From: Epiperipatus broadwayi
Taxonomy: Eukaryota > Onychophora > Udeonychophora > Euonychophora > Peripatidae
Direction of reading: 5' to 3'
Length of the DNA stretch: 64,000 bases
NCBI GenBank assembly: GCA_028023455.1
Contig: JAQFVV010012511.1
Span: 1,366,001 to 1,430,000, forward strand
The notes under the pieces were generated by a model, which saw nothing but the letters and a program-made list of their open reading frames with translations, was not told where the DNA came from and ran no database searches. Below, one piece after another: positions 45,141 through 56,348 of this stretch; within the stretch, counting starts at the first letter, position 1, and the number at the start of each line of letters is the position of its first letter. Both the position numbers and the translations under genes were made by a program.

Positions 45141-45971
45141 ACATCCCATGATCACCATTTCTTATGTTTATATAGTCATATAGGTCTGAAATCAGTTCAG
45201 TACCTATACATTTTGGTCTTTGGTTCTGCAATAACCATAGCCACCACCATCCTATGAGGAAGGATTAGTTTTAAGCTAATAAACATCACATGATCACCAT
45301 TTCTTATGCTTGCTCTTAACTGTAATTCAAACATGCAAAACTCTCTATATGTATTGTCATTCAGTGCAAGCCAGAGTAATCATTGGATGCCAGAAACTAG
45401 TCTGGGGATATTGGATGAGTAGGCACTAGATGGGATTTTATGCACAAGCCTTCTGACATCCATTGATTACTCTGGCTTGTACTGAGTGGCAATATGTATA
45501 GAGAGTTTTTCCTGTTTGAATAACAGTTAAGAGGAAGCATAAGAAATGGGGGATCATGTGATGTTTATTGACTTAAAACAAATCATGCCTAATAGGATAG
45601 TGGTGGCTATGGTTATTGAAGAACCAAATACCCCAAAATGTATAGGTACTGAACTGAGTTCAGACATATATGACTATAAGCTGATGAGCTTGGATTAAAA
45701 AATTATAGTGTTTTCAATTTAAGTCTCATAGTTTTGTAGTTAAATAGAGATAAAAGGTGGCTCTGGAGGATTGCATTAAATCCTAAGATCTGGGTGCAGT
45801 GCTCTCAGATCCAAGGTTTCTCACTGAAAAAGGCCACAAGCCAGAAACTAGTCTGGGGATATTGGATGAGTAGGCACTGGATGGAATTTTATGCATAAGC
45901 TTTCTGGCATCCATTGATTACTCTGCTTGCACTGAGTGGCAATACATATAGAGAATTTTGCCTGTTTGAAT
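45141..45971 (+). mobile_element. Hammerhead-bearing foldback element, family A copy 3
   Basis: Inserted into PLE family B with a 13-bp duplication aatagcctaatta (45128-45140 and 45972-45984). A minus piece (to about 45388) meets a plus piece starting in the ribozyme. The shared word gccagaa at the junction suggests microhomology joining. The plus piece runs through one unit and a second ribozyme region. The only complete core, CTGAAAA at 45824-45830, has lost G8, so this copy should not cleave. Confidence 0.87.
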
Positions 45972-46230
45972 AATAGCCTAATTAGTTAGAGCATTATCTT
46001 ATTCATTAAATCTAAACATCCTTAGTTTGATTCCCTTTCTAGTACTGTCATTAGTAAGGCAACAACACATGAAAAAAAAACCCAAGAGAACAAAATCACT
46101 TAAAAAATTATATTATATGGTAATCTGTATGCTATTAGTAATAGTTGAATGTATTTGAAAAGTTTAAATAAAGTTTGAATTTTTCTAAAAAGATTTAATA
46201 ATTAATATTAGATGATGGAAATAATCTAAC

Positions 46231-48415
46231 ATATAATTACAAAAATTATAAATGTTTTGCTTCTAAAATTTACATATTTTGTTTTGATTTATTATTTTAC
46301 CAAGTCTTTGATTTTGTAAATATTGAATTATATTTAAAAATCAATTTTATCTTTAAACAGAATATAAATTTAAATATTAAAATGAAATTAGAACTTGCAC
46401 TAAAACAGTCAATCTTTTTATAATTCTTTGGGTATAGATATTCTTTGATAACCATGCTGATCAAACTTCATTATCAAGCAAAAGATAGTAATATATTATA
46501 ATTATTTTATTTGTTAATGTATTTACTAGTGAGTTCTTGATATTCTTATGACATTATTATTTTGCTTTTTAAATGGGTTTGATATTTATTTGCTATTCCC
46601 GTTATTTTTTAATGTTTAGCATTTCTAGCAATTCCTTTGTATTTTTTATATTTGGTTCTAAGCTTTCAAACTGGTTCGTAAATTTGTATCTAGGGAATTA
46701 ATTTAGGTTGATTATAAAAGCATAAGATATGATTGTAATACCATATGACCTTTATTATATGATAGCATATGATCATGGAATAAATCTATAGTTCACTTAT
46801 TATTTTTACTTTTTAATTTACTCTGATTTACTTTGGCAAATAAAAGGTACTATAATTTTTTTAAAATCAATGTATTATTAATCTTTTCAGACTGAAATTA
46901 TATATATTTTTCTATTAATAACATGGTTGGTCATAACATATAAAAAAAAATATTGGTGTCAGCATATTGAAATCAAACTATTAAATAAACAACACTGATA
47001 CCTCAAATTTGGAAAGTGATTATATCAGTGATTATACTCATTATGTAAAATGTATTACCTTAATATTATAAATTGAAGTAGGGTATGATTAATAATAAAT
47101 TCAACATTTAATTTTGATTTATTTAAAGTATGAGCAAGCTGAACATTTTTGAGGAAATACAAGATTTTTCAAGACATTATCATCTTAGACAAATCATCAT
47201 GATGAGTATGTTTCACCTAATCAGCATGGATATTTTAGAAAAGGAAGAATGATAGATTCAGGCACTAAGATTTTAAAACCATTTCTAGCTGAGTAAAAAC
47301 AAATCTTAGGTGTTCAACCCCTGTTTTAACTTCAAATGTAACATAAACTTCAAAGCAACTGACCATACATTTTAGAATGACATGGTTAGTTGGTTTATAT
47401 TATAAAAGTAAAAACATGATTATTAAAATGCAATGAATCTTTAAATTACCAAGATGTTGTGACTATTGTATACTAAGATATTGAACTTATCTTACTTACA
47501 ATGACTGTTTTTCAAACATTGGATAATTATATGTAAATAAATCCATTAGAATAGCAGTCACATTGTATTTTGACTATATCTTATGATGTTTGCATAGCTG
47601 TAGCTATGCACAGGCATTTGGCACTTTACCACCAGACAGATATACATATTCTTTCTCTCTCAAGATAAATGTAAATTATACTTTGATTGATCCCCCTCCC
47701 CTACTAAGGCTTGAAAAGTGTAATTGAGATTGAATGTTTCGTATACTTAATATTTATTGCAATCTATCAATAAAGATTGATATTAATTCTTTGAAAATAA
47801 ACACTTTTCCTAATTGTTTTAAACAAAAATGTATTAATTGTTTGTTAAATAATTTTTAATTATATAATAGTTAATAAAATATTATTTTTCTTTATGTTTT
47901 CCACTGATTTTCTCACTTTGTTATATTCTCTGTGGTCTTTTTTTTTATTTTATTTAAAAAAAAAACAACATTTTTTCTATAGTTTAAGTAAATATTTAAT
48001 TTATAGAAGATCAGCCATGTGTAAACACATTTCATAATTAAAACTTAGATAAAAACAAAAAATGTCTAAACCATTTTTATATTGGTTTAAAAGAAATCTA
48101 AAACTATGTTAAGTGAAGTAAGTCGTCTGCAATTGTCTAGTATATTTTTTTATATAACTGATGTCATTTAATGCTTCTATAATTTAAATGTCAGTATTGT
48201 TTTGTAATAATATTTAAATATTTGTGAAAGCATATTTTTTTTAATAAATCAATACTGATATAATTTTGAATATCTTAGTTTAAATATTCATAAAAAACAT
48301 TGATTTATTAGCAATATTCTTTCTTATATATTGCTTCTTAGAGATAACATACACTAGCAAATTTGTGTGTACATATATAGTTTAATGTTTAACATATTAA
48401 GTATATAGGTATATG
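46231..48415. other. AT-rich spacer, nothing recognised
   Basis: Only a small perfect hairpin (gcatagctgtagctatgc near 47593) was noted. No gene-like sequence. Confidence 0.45.
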
Positions 48416-48419
48416 AGCA

Positions 48420-48815
48420 CATAATTTCACACGACCACCACTCTCCACACTATCTCATAACACTGATACACTTGAACACCTATATGTTGAAAAGATAAAT
48501 AATCACCAATATACGTATTTCATGCTAAACCAGCAATCATCTGTTGGTCCAGATTACCATCTCTACACATATATGCCATAAGTGCTCAGATATATATTAA
48601 GATAGCCAACCCTCATACTTTAATGGACAGGCTTCAATCTACTCCACTCTTCAACTCTTTAACCTTCCATTCAATTGAAAATCTGATGATGGAATGCTCA
48701 AAGGCCACACTGAGGCCGAGATTCTTGTCACACCCATGTTGACCTAAGGTCAATCTGACTCCTCATGTACAGGACATAATCCACTTAATACATATACAAG
48801 GGATGGGCAGACATT
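48420..48815 (-). mobile_element. Hammerhead-bearing element, family F copy 1
   Basis: About 395 bp similar throughout to 54690-55110. It has a tRNA-like tail near 48420-48470 (minus strand ...TATGAGATAGTGTGGAGAG) and a ribozyme region at 48500-48556. A single orientation, with no inverted partner. Confidence 0.75.
48500..48556 (-). ncRNA. Hammerhead ribozyme motif (family F, mutated core)
   Basis: On the minus strand ACCAA and TTGGT form stem I around CAGATGA (U4 changed), stem II TTGCT/AGCAT, GAAA, the self-complementary ATACGTAT and A at the cleavage position. One core substitution predicts loss of activity. Confidence 0.6.
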
Positions 48816-50990
48816 TCTACTATGAAGCCTGTGTGTTTCAGTTATTAACATATTAAAATAAACTTTGTTTATATTTGGTTTGATTTGAGGGTCAGCCTTA
48901 ATAATATCATTTGTTTTTTATATAAAATCTGAGAGGTAACATAAATAAGTGGCCATTTTACTTTTTCTGGACAATTTGGTAAAGTAGCTGCTCAATGATA
49001 TTTAACAATGTTGGGAAAATTGGTCATTTCAGTGATTACATAAATATAAATACACAAACCCTTATATATACATACTATTTTTATTGTCTTTCCAAAGTAG
49101 ATCCCACATCTGAACAATAGAATAATATAACTGAAGCATATAATTACACTTGTTCATAAGCAATATTAGTTTGCAATTCCACCTCAGTATCAAATATTAT
49201 TTGTAATAGACCCAAGCTAGAGTTAACTTATAAAATAAGGACACCAAATTTATGTAAATAAAATTGGATGTCTCTCATCCTCAATAGCATATACATTTAT
49301 TTGTGAAATTAGTATTGATGTTGTTACTTAATGCTAACTTAAGTTAGAATTATATTCTAAAAAGCTGTCCTTAAATTGATCTGATTACAACTTGGAAGTG
49401 TTTTAAAATATTCAAATAATGTAAATAAATACTAATGTTAAAGTTTTATATATATATATATAGTAAAGAAGAACTTTAAAACAAAACTAAAAAAAATGAA
49501 ACTATCATTCAAAGTGAACATTCAGATTGTTATATGCAAATAATTGAACTAAAACAATTTTAAGTAGCCTATTGCAGAACAAATGTCTTTACATTAGCTT
49601 TTCTTAGAAAAATAACAGGAAAAAATGTAAACTATTAACCAGTCTTGCCACTTATGATTAGTAAGGATTAAAGCAGATTTTCATCCTTCATAATTATATC
49701 CTCTAGTTAAAAATTATAATTAGATACCTATTTAACAACATGGCTGGTTGTTTGTTTGTCATCTGATTGTAAGAAAAATCCCAAATTTGGTTGGAACTTT
49801 AAAAATGGCAAATTTTATCAGACAAAATGCAATCCATGTCATGGGCATAGTAATGGGTAAAGTAACTACTAAGTCATGGAGTACTATATAAATAATGTCA
49901 ATATTTTATATTTCACTTTTTTTTGAAATGAAGTTTTTTTCTCTCTATTCATTCATCTCTTTGTCATTTTAATTCATTTATTCTTAAAAATCAAATTTAT
50001 ATATACATATATGTATTCTACATATATTTAATACTATTGTAGATTTAAATACGATTTCTTTTTTATAAAATAAAAATTTCAAATTAGATTTTTATAAAAG
50101 TCTATTAATAACAAATGAATGCAATAAAGTAATAGTATTAATTCATAAATAAAAAAAATTAAATTAATATAAATTATTATTTATAAACTTAAGTAAAATG
50201 TGGAAATATGTTGAACCAACATGAAATTGCATCAAATATTAGGTATTGTAAAATTGATACTAACCTTTGGTGATTATATGAGTAGAATATTTTAAAGACA
50301 ATCTATGATCTATTTAGTTTTTAAGCTGATGATGAAGTCAATTGATATTACTGCTAATCATTCTGATCTTTCACTATTGACTTCACCTATGAACATTAGT
50401 AGAATAACAAAAATCATCAGATGATTTGATAGGTTGAATGTGACAGTATCTCTCTCAATAGACAAAACAGATTTCCCTTCTCATCTAAGAATGAATCTAT
50501 GAACTTTTAGCTTATGAATGTGTCATTTTACAATTGAGTTAAATTGCACAGAATACTATTAAAAATATTAATAAATTTTGAAAGAGTAACAAGATGATTG
50601 AAATGTTGAAGATCATTTACAAATACATTAAATAATTCATACAAATTTCATTTTATATCACTACTAGTTTATCATTGGCATTTTATGTATTTAAAAATTT
50701 TGAAAAATTGAAGATAAACTATTTTTTAAATTAATTATGATAGTTAATCATATATATTTTGATGTTTTTTGCAAGATGTCAACCTCCAAAAACAGTAGTC
50801 ATCAGACTTCAAATATACAGCACTATAATATTTCCATTCTCAGATTTGTTTTTGGCTTTTGCCTTCATTAATGAAAATTAAGACTCAAAGTTGAAACTCA
50901 TACATTTATGCATCTAGTAACCTACTTTTACTCCTTTATAGTATTCAAGTTGTAATCTGAAATTAAAAAAAAAACTCAAGTCACTTGTTT
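48816..50990. other. AT-rich spacer, nothing recognised
   Basis: Short TA runs only. No coding motif. Confidence 0.45.
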
Positions 50991-50994
50991 GCAT

Positions 50995-51300
50995 AGTTAA
51001 ATAGATCTGATTTCAGGTCAGTTTCTATACATTTTAGATCCTCAGTTTTATGCCAACTATAGATTCCTTATATCCTTTGATTAGGAAAATTAATATCAAT
51101 GTTAATATCACATAACCTTCTGCCTTTTATCATTATTAATGTTTAATTAAATGCATTAGATAGAGTTTTGGATCTTAATCCTCGCTGACAGAAGCAAAAC
51201 TAGAAACCAGTGTGGAATTAAGATATTGTCATATTATATGATCTGATATCTGTTGATTACTTAAGTGTCCAGTAGATGGCTCTAAAGTAGGATGAAAAGA
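50995..51300 (+). repeat. Diverged relative of family A (family D copy 1)
   Basis: Shares with 62330-62510 a ...tgattactt..., ...ctctaaagtag... and ...agaactgttct 3' end. It has a ribozyme-like arrangement with stem I CTTAATCC/GGAATTAAG, a CTGACAG core relic and GAAAC near 51180-51230. Too decayed for function. Confidence 0.4.
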
Positions 51301-53300
51301 ACTGTTCTTGGAAGTATATGAATATGCACACAAGTAAGTCATTGGGACATTGTTTCTAAGTTATAAACTTATTATTCAGGAAAATGTTGGTTGGTTTTGA
51401 AATTATTAAAAACTTGCTGTAACCATGGCTTCACGTGTATTAGTAGAATAAAATAATATAACACAATATGTACCTGTTTCCACGGCTTCTATATCTATGT
51501 ATTATTTAAATGAAATAATAATAGATGAATTATCAATAGCAATATCACAAAAATTTTAACTTTTTACAATCAGTTATAGTAATCAATTTTTAAATTTTTT
51601 ATTTTACATATATTTCTCATGTGATAAATTAATTAGTATTATTAATTATTAAGCATATACTTTGATATATATATATCCAAGATACGTCAAAATACAAAAA
51701 TGTATAACAAAGTTAATTAACAAATAATAATCATTTGTAAATAATTATTAGTCTCATGGAATTTGTTCCTGGCATACTATTTAGAAGTTATAATATATTT
51801 CAGAATGCATTTTTTTTCAAGATTTTTATTAGTATTAAATTGTATTCTATTAATCATAATTATGCATTTCTAATTTGAATAATTGCATATAATATTCATT
51901 TAAATAAGTTTTAGAGATGCAGTTTTTAGCATTCTGTTTGTAATGTGTATGTATTTATGTGTTTTTCAATATATATATATATTTAACTCTCTGTTGAATA
52001 GAGAGAAGATAAGAACTGATTTAATCACCAGAGTCTTCTAATGATATCATCTTCTTAATTAAAACTCTGCAAATTTATGAGCTAGTGTTCTTTATGCATT
52101 GACTTAAGGCCTAATTATTTATTCATGTTCATGCTTGTGTATAGTTTGATTTATAAACTTTACATTGACAATGTCTAAATAAAAGTGATCTATACTCTCT
52201 CCATGCTGCCTGAAGTGTCATATCTGAATCAATGTGTGTATTGTGTATTAACATACTTTAGCTATTAATCACAAAAATTGTAAGATATTAATATGTATTG
52301 TATATATAAAGAATAATAAAAAATATTTTAAGGATTCTTTAAAATATTATATTGGATAATTTTTAATATTATTTTAAGTATGTAATTTATAAAGCACTTA
52401 ATAAAAGATTGTTAATTTATTACATATACTGTTATTATTTTTAAAAGTAGTAATTTATTCTATTTAATAGTTTTTAATATTGCTTCAAGTAATTTGTAAA
52501 GCTCTGTAGAAAATTCTTTTTTAAAATTATTATAAGTCAACATTTTTTCAAATGTAAATAATGTGAGGCTATGACTCATATTTATTTTTATTGATTTATT
52601 GCTTAAATTAAGCAAAAAAACCATAGCCTTTGTGTATATATAATGAATAGGTAAATAACAGGTAAATAAAGGATAGAGGTAAAAAAAAATTTAGTACTGC
52701 AGAAAAGTTATCTTTTTTAAAAATTTATTGTAAGGGGATATTTTTTAAAGAAGATAGAGCCTACATCTCATGTGTATTATTTTTTATATTTAGCCTATCT
52801 TTTTATTATATCAATATTAGTCTTTTAGTTAATTATTGGAGGTTGTTATCTTCGAAATTATGCAAATACCCATGCCATTTTAGAATTTTCTTTCTTGCAT
52901 ATTAATTAAATATATTTAAAACTTACTTTATCATATAAGAATATACTTAAAGGGAAATGGTAAAATTATATCAAATTCAGTAATATTTCTGTCGCTGTAC
53001 CCATGACATTTTAAATTTTATTTTAACATTATCAACTTCATTATTATAACTGATTTAAATTATCATTATCCAAATAAGAAATTAAATACATATTATAAAT
53101 GCAATTTATGTAATGTAAAATATATTTATCTTTTTTTATCAAAAACTATACTTTTCATTTTAAAAATTTCTGACTGTATAATCTTTTAATTAGTGTTACT
53201 CTCTTTTTTGACAGTTTATGATATCTTTCAAAAGCAATTATAATATAGATTTTTTTACACATTTTTATAACTACAATTTTTTTAGAACCATTAAAGTAAA
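51301..53300. other. AT-rich spacer, nothing recognised
   Basis: No motif or repeat boundary recognised in 2 kb. Confidence 0.45.
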
Positions 53301-53315
53301 AATTTATATGCTAGT

Positions 53316-53319
<4 letters not shown>

Positions 53320-53389
<70 letters not shown>
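53320..53389. repeat. (CT)n(TA)n compound microsatellite
   Basis: About 30 bp of CT followed by about 39 bp of TA repeats. Confidence 0.95.
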
Positions 53390-53390
<1 letters not shown>

Positions 53391-53508
53391 CCATGCAAGA
53401 TTCTTCAAGAATGTTGCAATATTTGTTGAGTTATAATATCACAAGCAAACAAACTTTCACATTTATATAGTAATAATAGATGATAGTGATTTTTTTAAAT
53501 ATAAATAT

Positions 53509-54548
53509 CAAACATCACATAATCATCATTTTTTATGCTGACACAAGCTGTTTTTCACAGAGGCAAAATTCTCCATATAGTACCACCACTCAGTGCAAGC
53601 CAGATTAGTCAATGGACACAGGAAGGTTAGTGCATAAAATTCCTATCTAATGCCTGTTTATCCAATATCTTCAGACTAGTTTATAGCATGTGGCTTTCAT
53701 CATCGAGATCTTAGGATCTAATGCAATCCTCCAGCAGCCACCTTTTATTTTTTTTAAGCTATCTATAAAGCTTTGACTCCAAAATGAAAACACAATAATG
53801 TTTTCAAGCTAAGCACATTAGCTTGTATAAATCTGAACTCAGTTTAGCATCCATAGTTTTTTCCATTTTGGACTCAAAGCTTTATAGTTAGCTAAAATAG
53901 TAAAAGGTGGCTGCTGGAGGGTTGCATTAGATCCTAAGATCTAGGTGCAGTGATTTCAGGTTCAAGGCATCTCACTGATAAAGGCCACAAGCTAGAAACT
54001 AGTCTGGGGAGATTACATAAGCACTAGATAGGAATTTTATGCACAAACCTTCCTGCATTCACTGATTATTCTGGCTTGCACTTTTGCCTCTGTGAAAACT
54101 AGCTTGTGTGAGCATAAAGAATAGTGTTTGTGTGATGTTTGATGGTTTAATACCAATCCTGCCCAATAGGATTGTAGTGACTGTAGTTATAAACAACCAA
54201 AGACACCAAAAAGTATGGATGCTGAACTGAGTTTAGATCTGTATAACTGTACAAGCTAATGAGCTTAGCTTGGAGAAAAATTATTAGATTTTTTAAATTT
54301 TGGACTCAAAGCTTTATAGTTCACTAAATAAGTAAAAGGTTGCTGCTGGAGGGTTGCATTAGATCAAGTACAATGCTCTCAGATTCAAGGCTCCTCACTA
54401 ATGGAAGCCACAAGATAAAAACTAGTCTGGGGATATTGATTGATTAGGTGTTAGATAAGGATTTTATGCACAAACCTTCCTGAATTCTTTGATTACTCTG
54501 GCTTGTACTTGAGTGGTTCTACTGTATGGAGAGTTTTGTCTCTGTGAA
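53509..54548 (+). mobile_element. Hammerhead-bearing foldback element, family A copy 4
   Basis: A 12-bp duplication aaatataaatat (53497-53508 and 54549-54560) flanks it. A minus piece (to about 53857) faces two tandem plus units. Ribozyme regions start at 53975 (CTGATAA) and 54398 (CTAATGG), about 423 bp apart, and both cores are mutated. The minus ribozyme is also broken. This is the most diverged family A copy. Confidence 0.85.
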
Positions 54549-54802
54549 AAATATAAATATTATTTGTTTTTTTTCAGTGAAATAAATTGTGAAAAAAATA
54601 TTATTTTTAGTTTAAATGGTAGGATAAATCACATATAGAAGTCCAGGAGTGAATATTCAATTGCAAAATATTTCTGTCTTTATGACATACATAGAATATC
54701 TGCAAATATAGGGGATTTGAACACAGACTTTCAAGCACCCTTCAACTATCCACACTATCTCATACCACCAATACACATGATCACACATATATAGAAAAGA
54801 TA

Positions 54803-54862
54803 AATAATCACCAAGATACGTATTTCATGCTGAACCAGCACTCATCAGTTGATTTAGATTAT
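54803..54862 (-). ncRNA. Type I hammerhead ribozyme motif (family F, intact core)
   Basis: TCATCAG at 54842-54848 reads CTGATGA on the minus strand. Stem II is GTGCT/AGCAT with loop GGTTC, so here position 10.1/11.1 is paired (G·U). GAAA, the self-complementary ATACGTAT and C17 follow. Stem I ATCAA/TTGGT continues with AATC/GATT after an internal loop. This is the most canonical ribozyme in the window. Confidence 0.8.
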
Positions 54863-55176
54863 GATCTCCCACACACACATATATAAACAGTGCTCAGTTT
54901 ATATTAAGATAGCAAATCTTCATACTTTAATGAACAGGCTTCAACCTACTCCAAAGTCCAATTCTTCAGCCATTCATACCATTGAAAATCTGATGATGGA
55001 AAGCCCAAATCTTATGCTGATGCCAATATTATTGCCATGTCCATGTTGATCTCAAGTCACACTGACCCCTCAAGTATAGGATCTTATCCATTTAAATACA
55101 TAGAAGAGGGATAGGCAGGATGCAGGTTCAATGTGTAAGATTTGAAATATGCATTCTTCATATACCTGGATATGAT

Positions 55177-55230
55177 AATCTGGACCAACTAATGAGTGCT
55201 AGTTCAGCACGAAATATATATATTGGTGAT
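55177..55230 (+). ncRNA. Hammerhead ribozyme motif (family F, plus arm, mutated core)
   Basis: CTAATGA core (G5 changed) with a perfect 5-bp stem II GTGCT/AGCAC, GAAA, a TA-rich stem III and stem I ACCAA/TTGGT plus AATC/GATT. The helices are better kept than the core. Confidence 0.65.
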
Positions 55231-55339
55231 TGTTTATCTTTTCTATATATGTGTGGTCATGTGGTGGTATGAGATAGTGTGGATAGTTGAAAAATACTTA
55301 AAAGTCTCTGTTCAAATGCCCTATATTTACATAATATTA

Positions 55340-56225
55340 AGCTTCAGGTATATAAATAATGCCTGTATTTCAAATCTTATAGTATATCTGCTTAAACAAT
55401 ATACAATTATTACTTTACAGGTGCACTATTATATTATACAAATTTTAAATCAGTTAGTTGCACTTCTGAACATTTCAACCATTTTAGGTATTATTTTCTA
55501 AATATCTGATACATTTGGAATTGATATATTTATTACACCAGAAGACTATGCAATCCAAGGCAGAGATTTTCCTATAATTGCTTCAACAATTATTAATCAT
55601 TTTTAGTGATTATGGAATAACAGTTTTGATTCATATTAATTAAAAATCACTGGATTAAAAGTATTGACTAAACTAGATTTAAAACAGATGTTGGAGTATG
55701 TCAAAATAATAATTTTTCTTTTAAAAAAGATATCTAACATTTGCTTTTCTCACATAAGTCACCAGTAGGAGACAATCCCTCATTCAATAAATTTGTTTCA
55801 TTAGGGACTTAACAGATGTGATAATTGTAATCATCGATCTTCTCACATAATTGCAAAAAGTATTTTCATAACTGAATAAAATTATGAACTTTAAATTTTA
55901 ATTTTGAAGGCATTTTCTGTTCCTTTTGACGGATGATCTTCGTTGTGCAAATGATTGGAAAATTTGAATGTTTTTTTTTTTTTTAAAGGAACAAACATTA
56001 AATTTGATAAATTATTTTTTTGGAATGCCTAATCAATGGATAAATTTTGTACATTCTCTTCATATGTTTGAAGATAGATTTAGTCATTTATTTATATCTT
56101 CTTTGACACTTATGAATTTTTTGGGCTTTAGAAAAAAATTCAAACTTTTTTCTATTTTCAATAGTTTTATTTTTAACTCTATATGTTACTACATACATAT
56201 GTTGCTGCACATTAATAAAAAATAA
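55340..56225. other. AT-rich spacer with one doubtful exon-like frame
   Basis: At 55990-56110 a frame (EQTLNLINYFFGMPNQWINF...) follows a poly-T tract and AAAG acceptor-like site. It is open to 56225 but has no recognised homology and no donor. Nothing else seen. Confidence 0.3.
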
Positions 56226-56229
56226 TTGA

Positions 56230-56348
56230 ATGGTTCTATTGCTTGAGAGTTCATAAAAAGCTTAAGTGGCCAGAAGTGGCACACATGAAAGCACATGGAC
56301 CTTAAGCTCTGGAGTCTGTCACTCTTCCACTATACCAAATCACGCAGG
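56230..56348 (-). repeat. tRNA-related SINE, family S1 copy 2
   Basis: On the minus strand TTTGGTATAGTGGAAGAG resembles a D-arm/A-box, and CAGACTCCAGAGCTTAAGG an anticodon arm. The B-box region is poor. The 3' part (TTCTGGCCA, GAACTCTCAAGCAATA) matches 26020-26105. Confidence 0.5.

Larger units (their letters stand above)
42950..46230 (+). mobile_element. Penelope-like element family B, long copy 3, split by element A3
   Basis: Plus-strand copy extending farthest 5' of the family: N-terminal RT region from about 43240, palm at about 44050-44200, linker at about 44570-44740, GIY-YIG at about 44740-45070, tail to 45140, then resuming at 45985-46230. The continuity of the tail across 45141-45971 is shown by the tRNA-like segment (AGCCTAATTAGTTAGAGC) and the tttgaaaagtttaaa end. 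Many stops and frameshifts are present. Confidence 0.82.
54690..55335 (-). mobile_element. Hammerhead-bearing foldback element, family F copy 2
   Basis: The minus arm (about 55110 to 54690) carries the unit, ribozyme and tRNA-like tail. A shorter plus arm (about 55165-55335) repeats the ribozyme and tail in the opposite direction. As elsewhere, both outer ends are 3' ends. The minus-strand tail has A-box-like GAGATAGTGTGG and B-box-like GTGTTCAAATCCC words. A plus-strand frame (55196-55501) is a shadow of this repeat. Confidence 0.8.

Noticed and set aside
53218-53436. Open frame with SLSLSL and YIYIYI runs
   Set aside because: It is a translation of the CT/TA microsatellite.
55990-56225. 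Coding exon
   Set aside because: Acceptor-like context only. No homology, no donor, and composition close to random AT-rich sequence.
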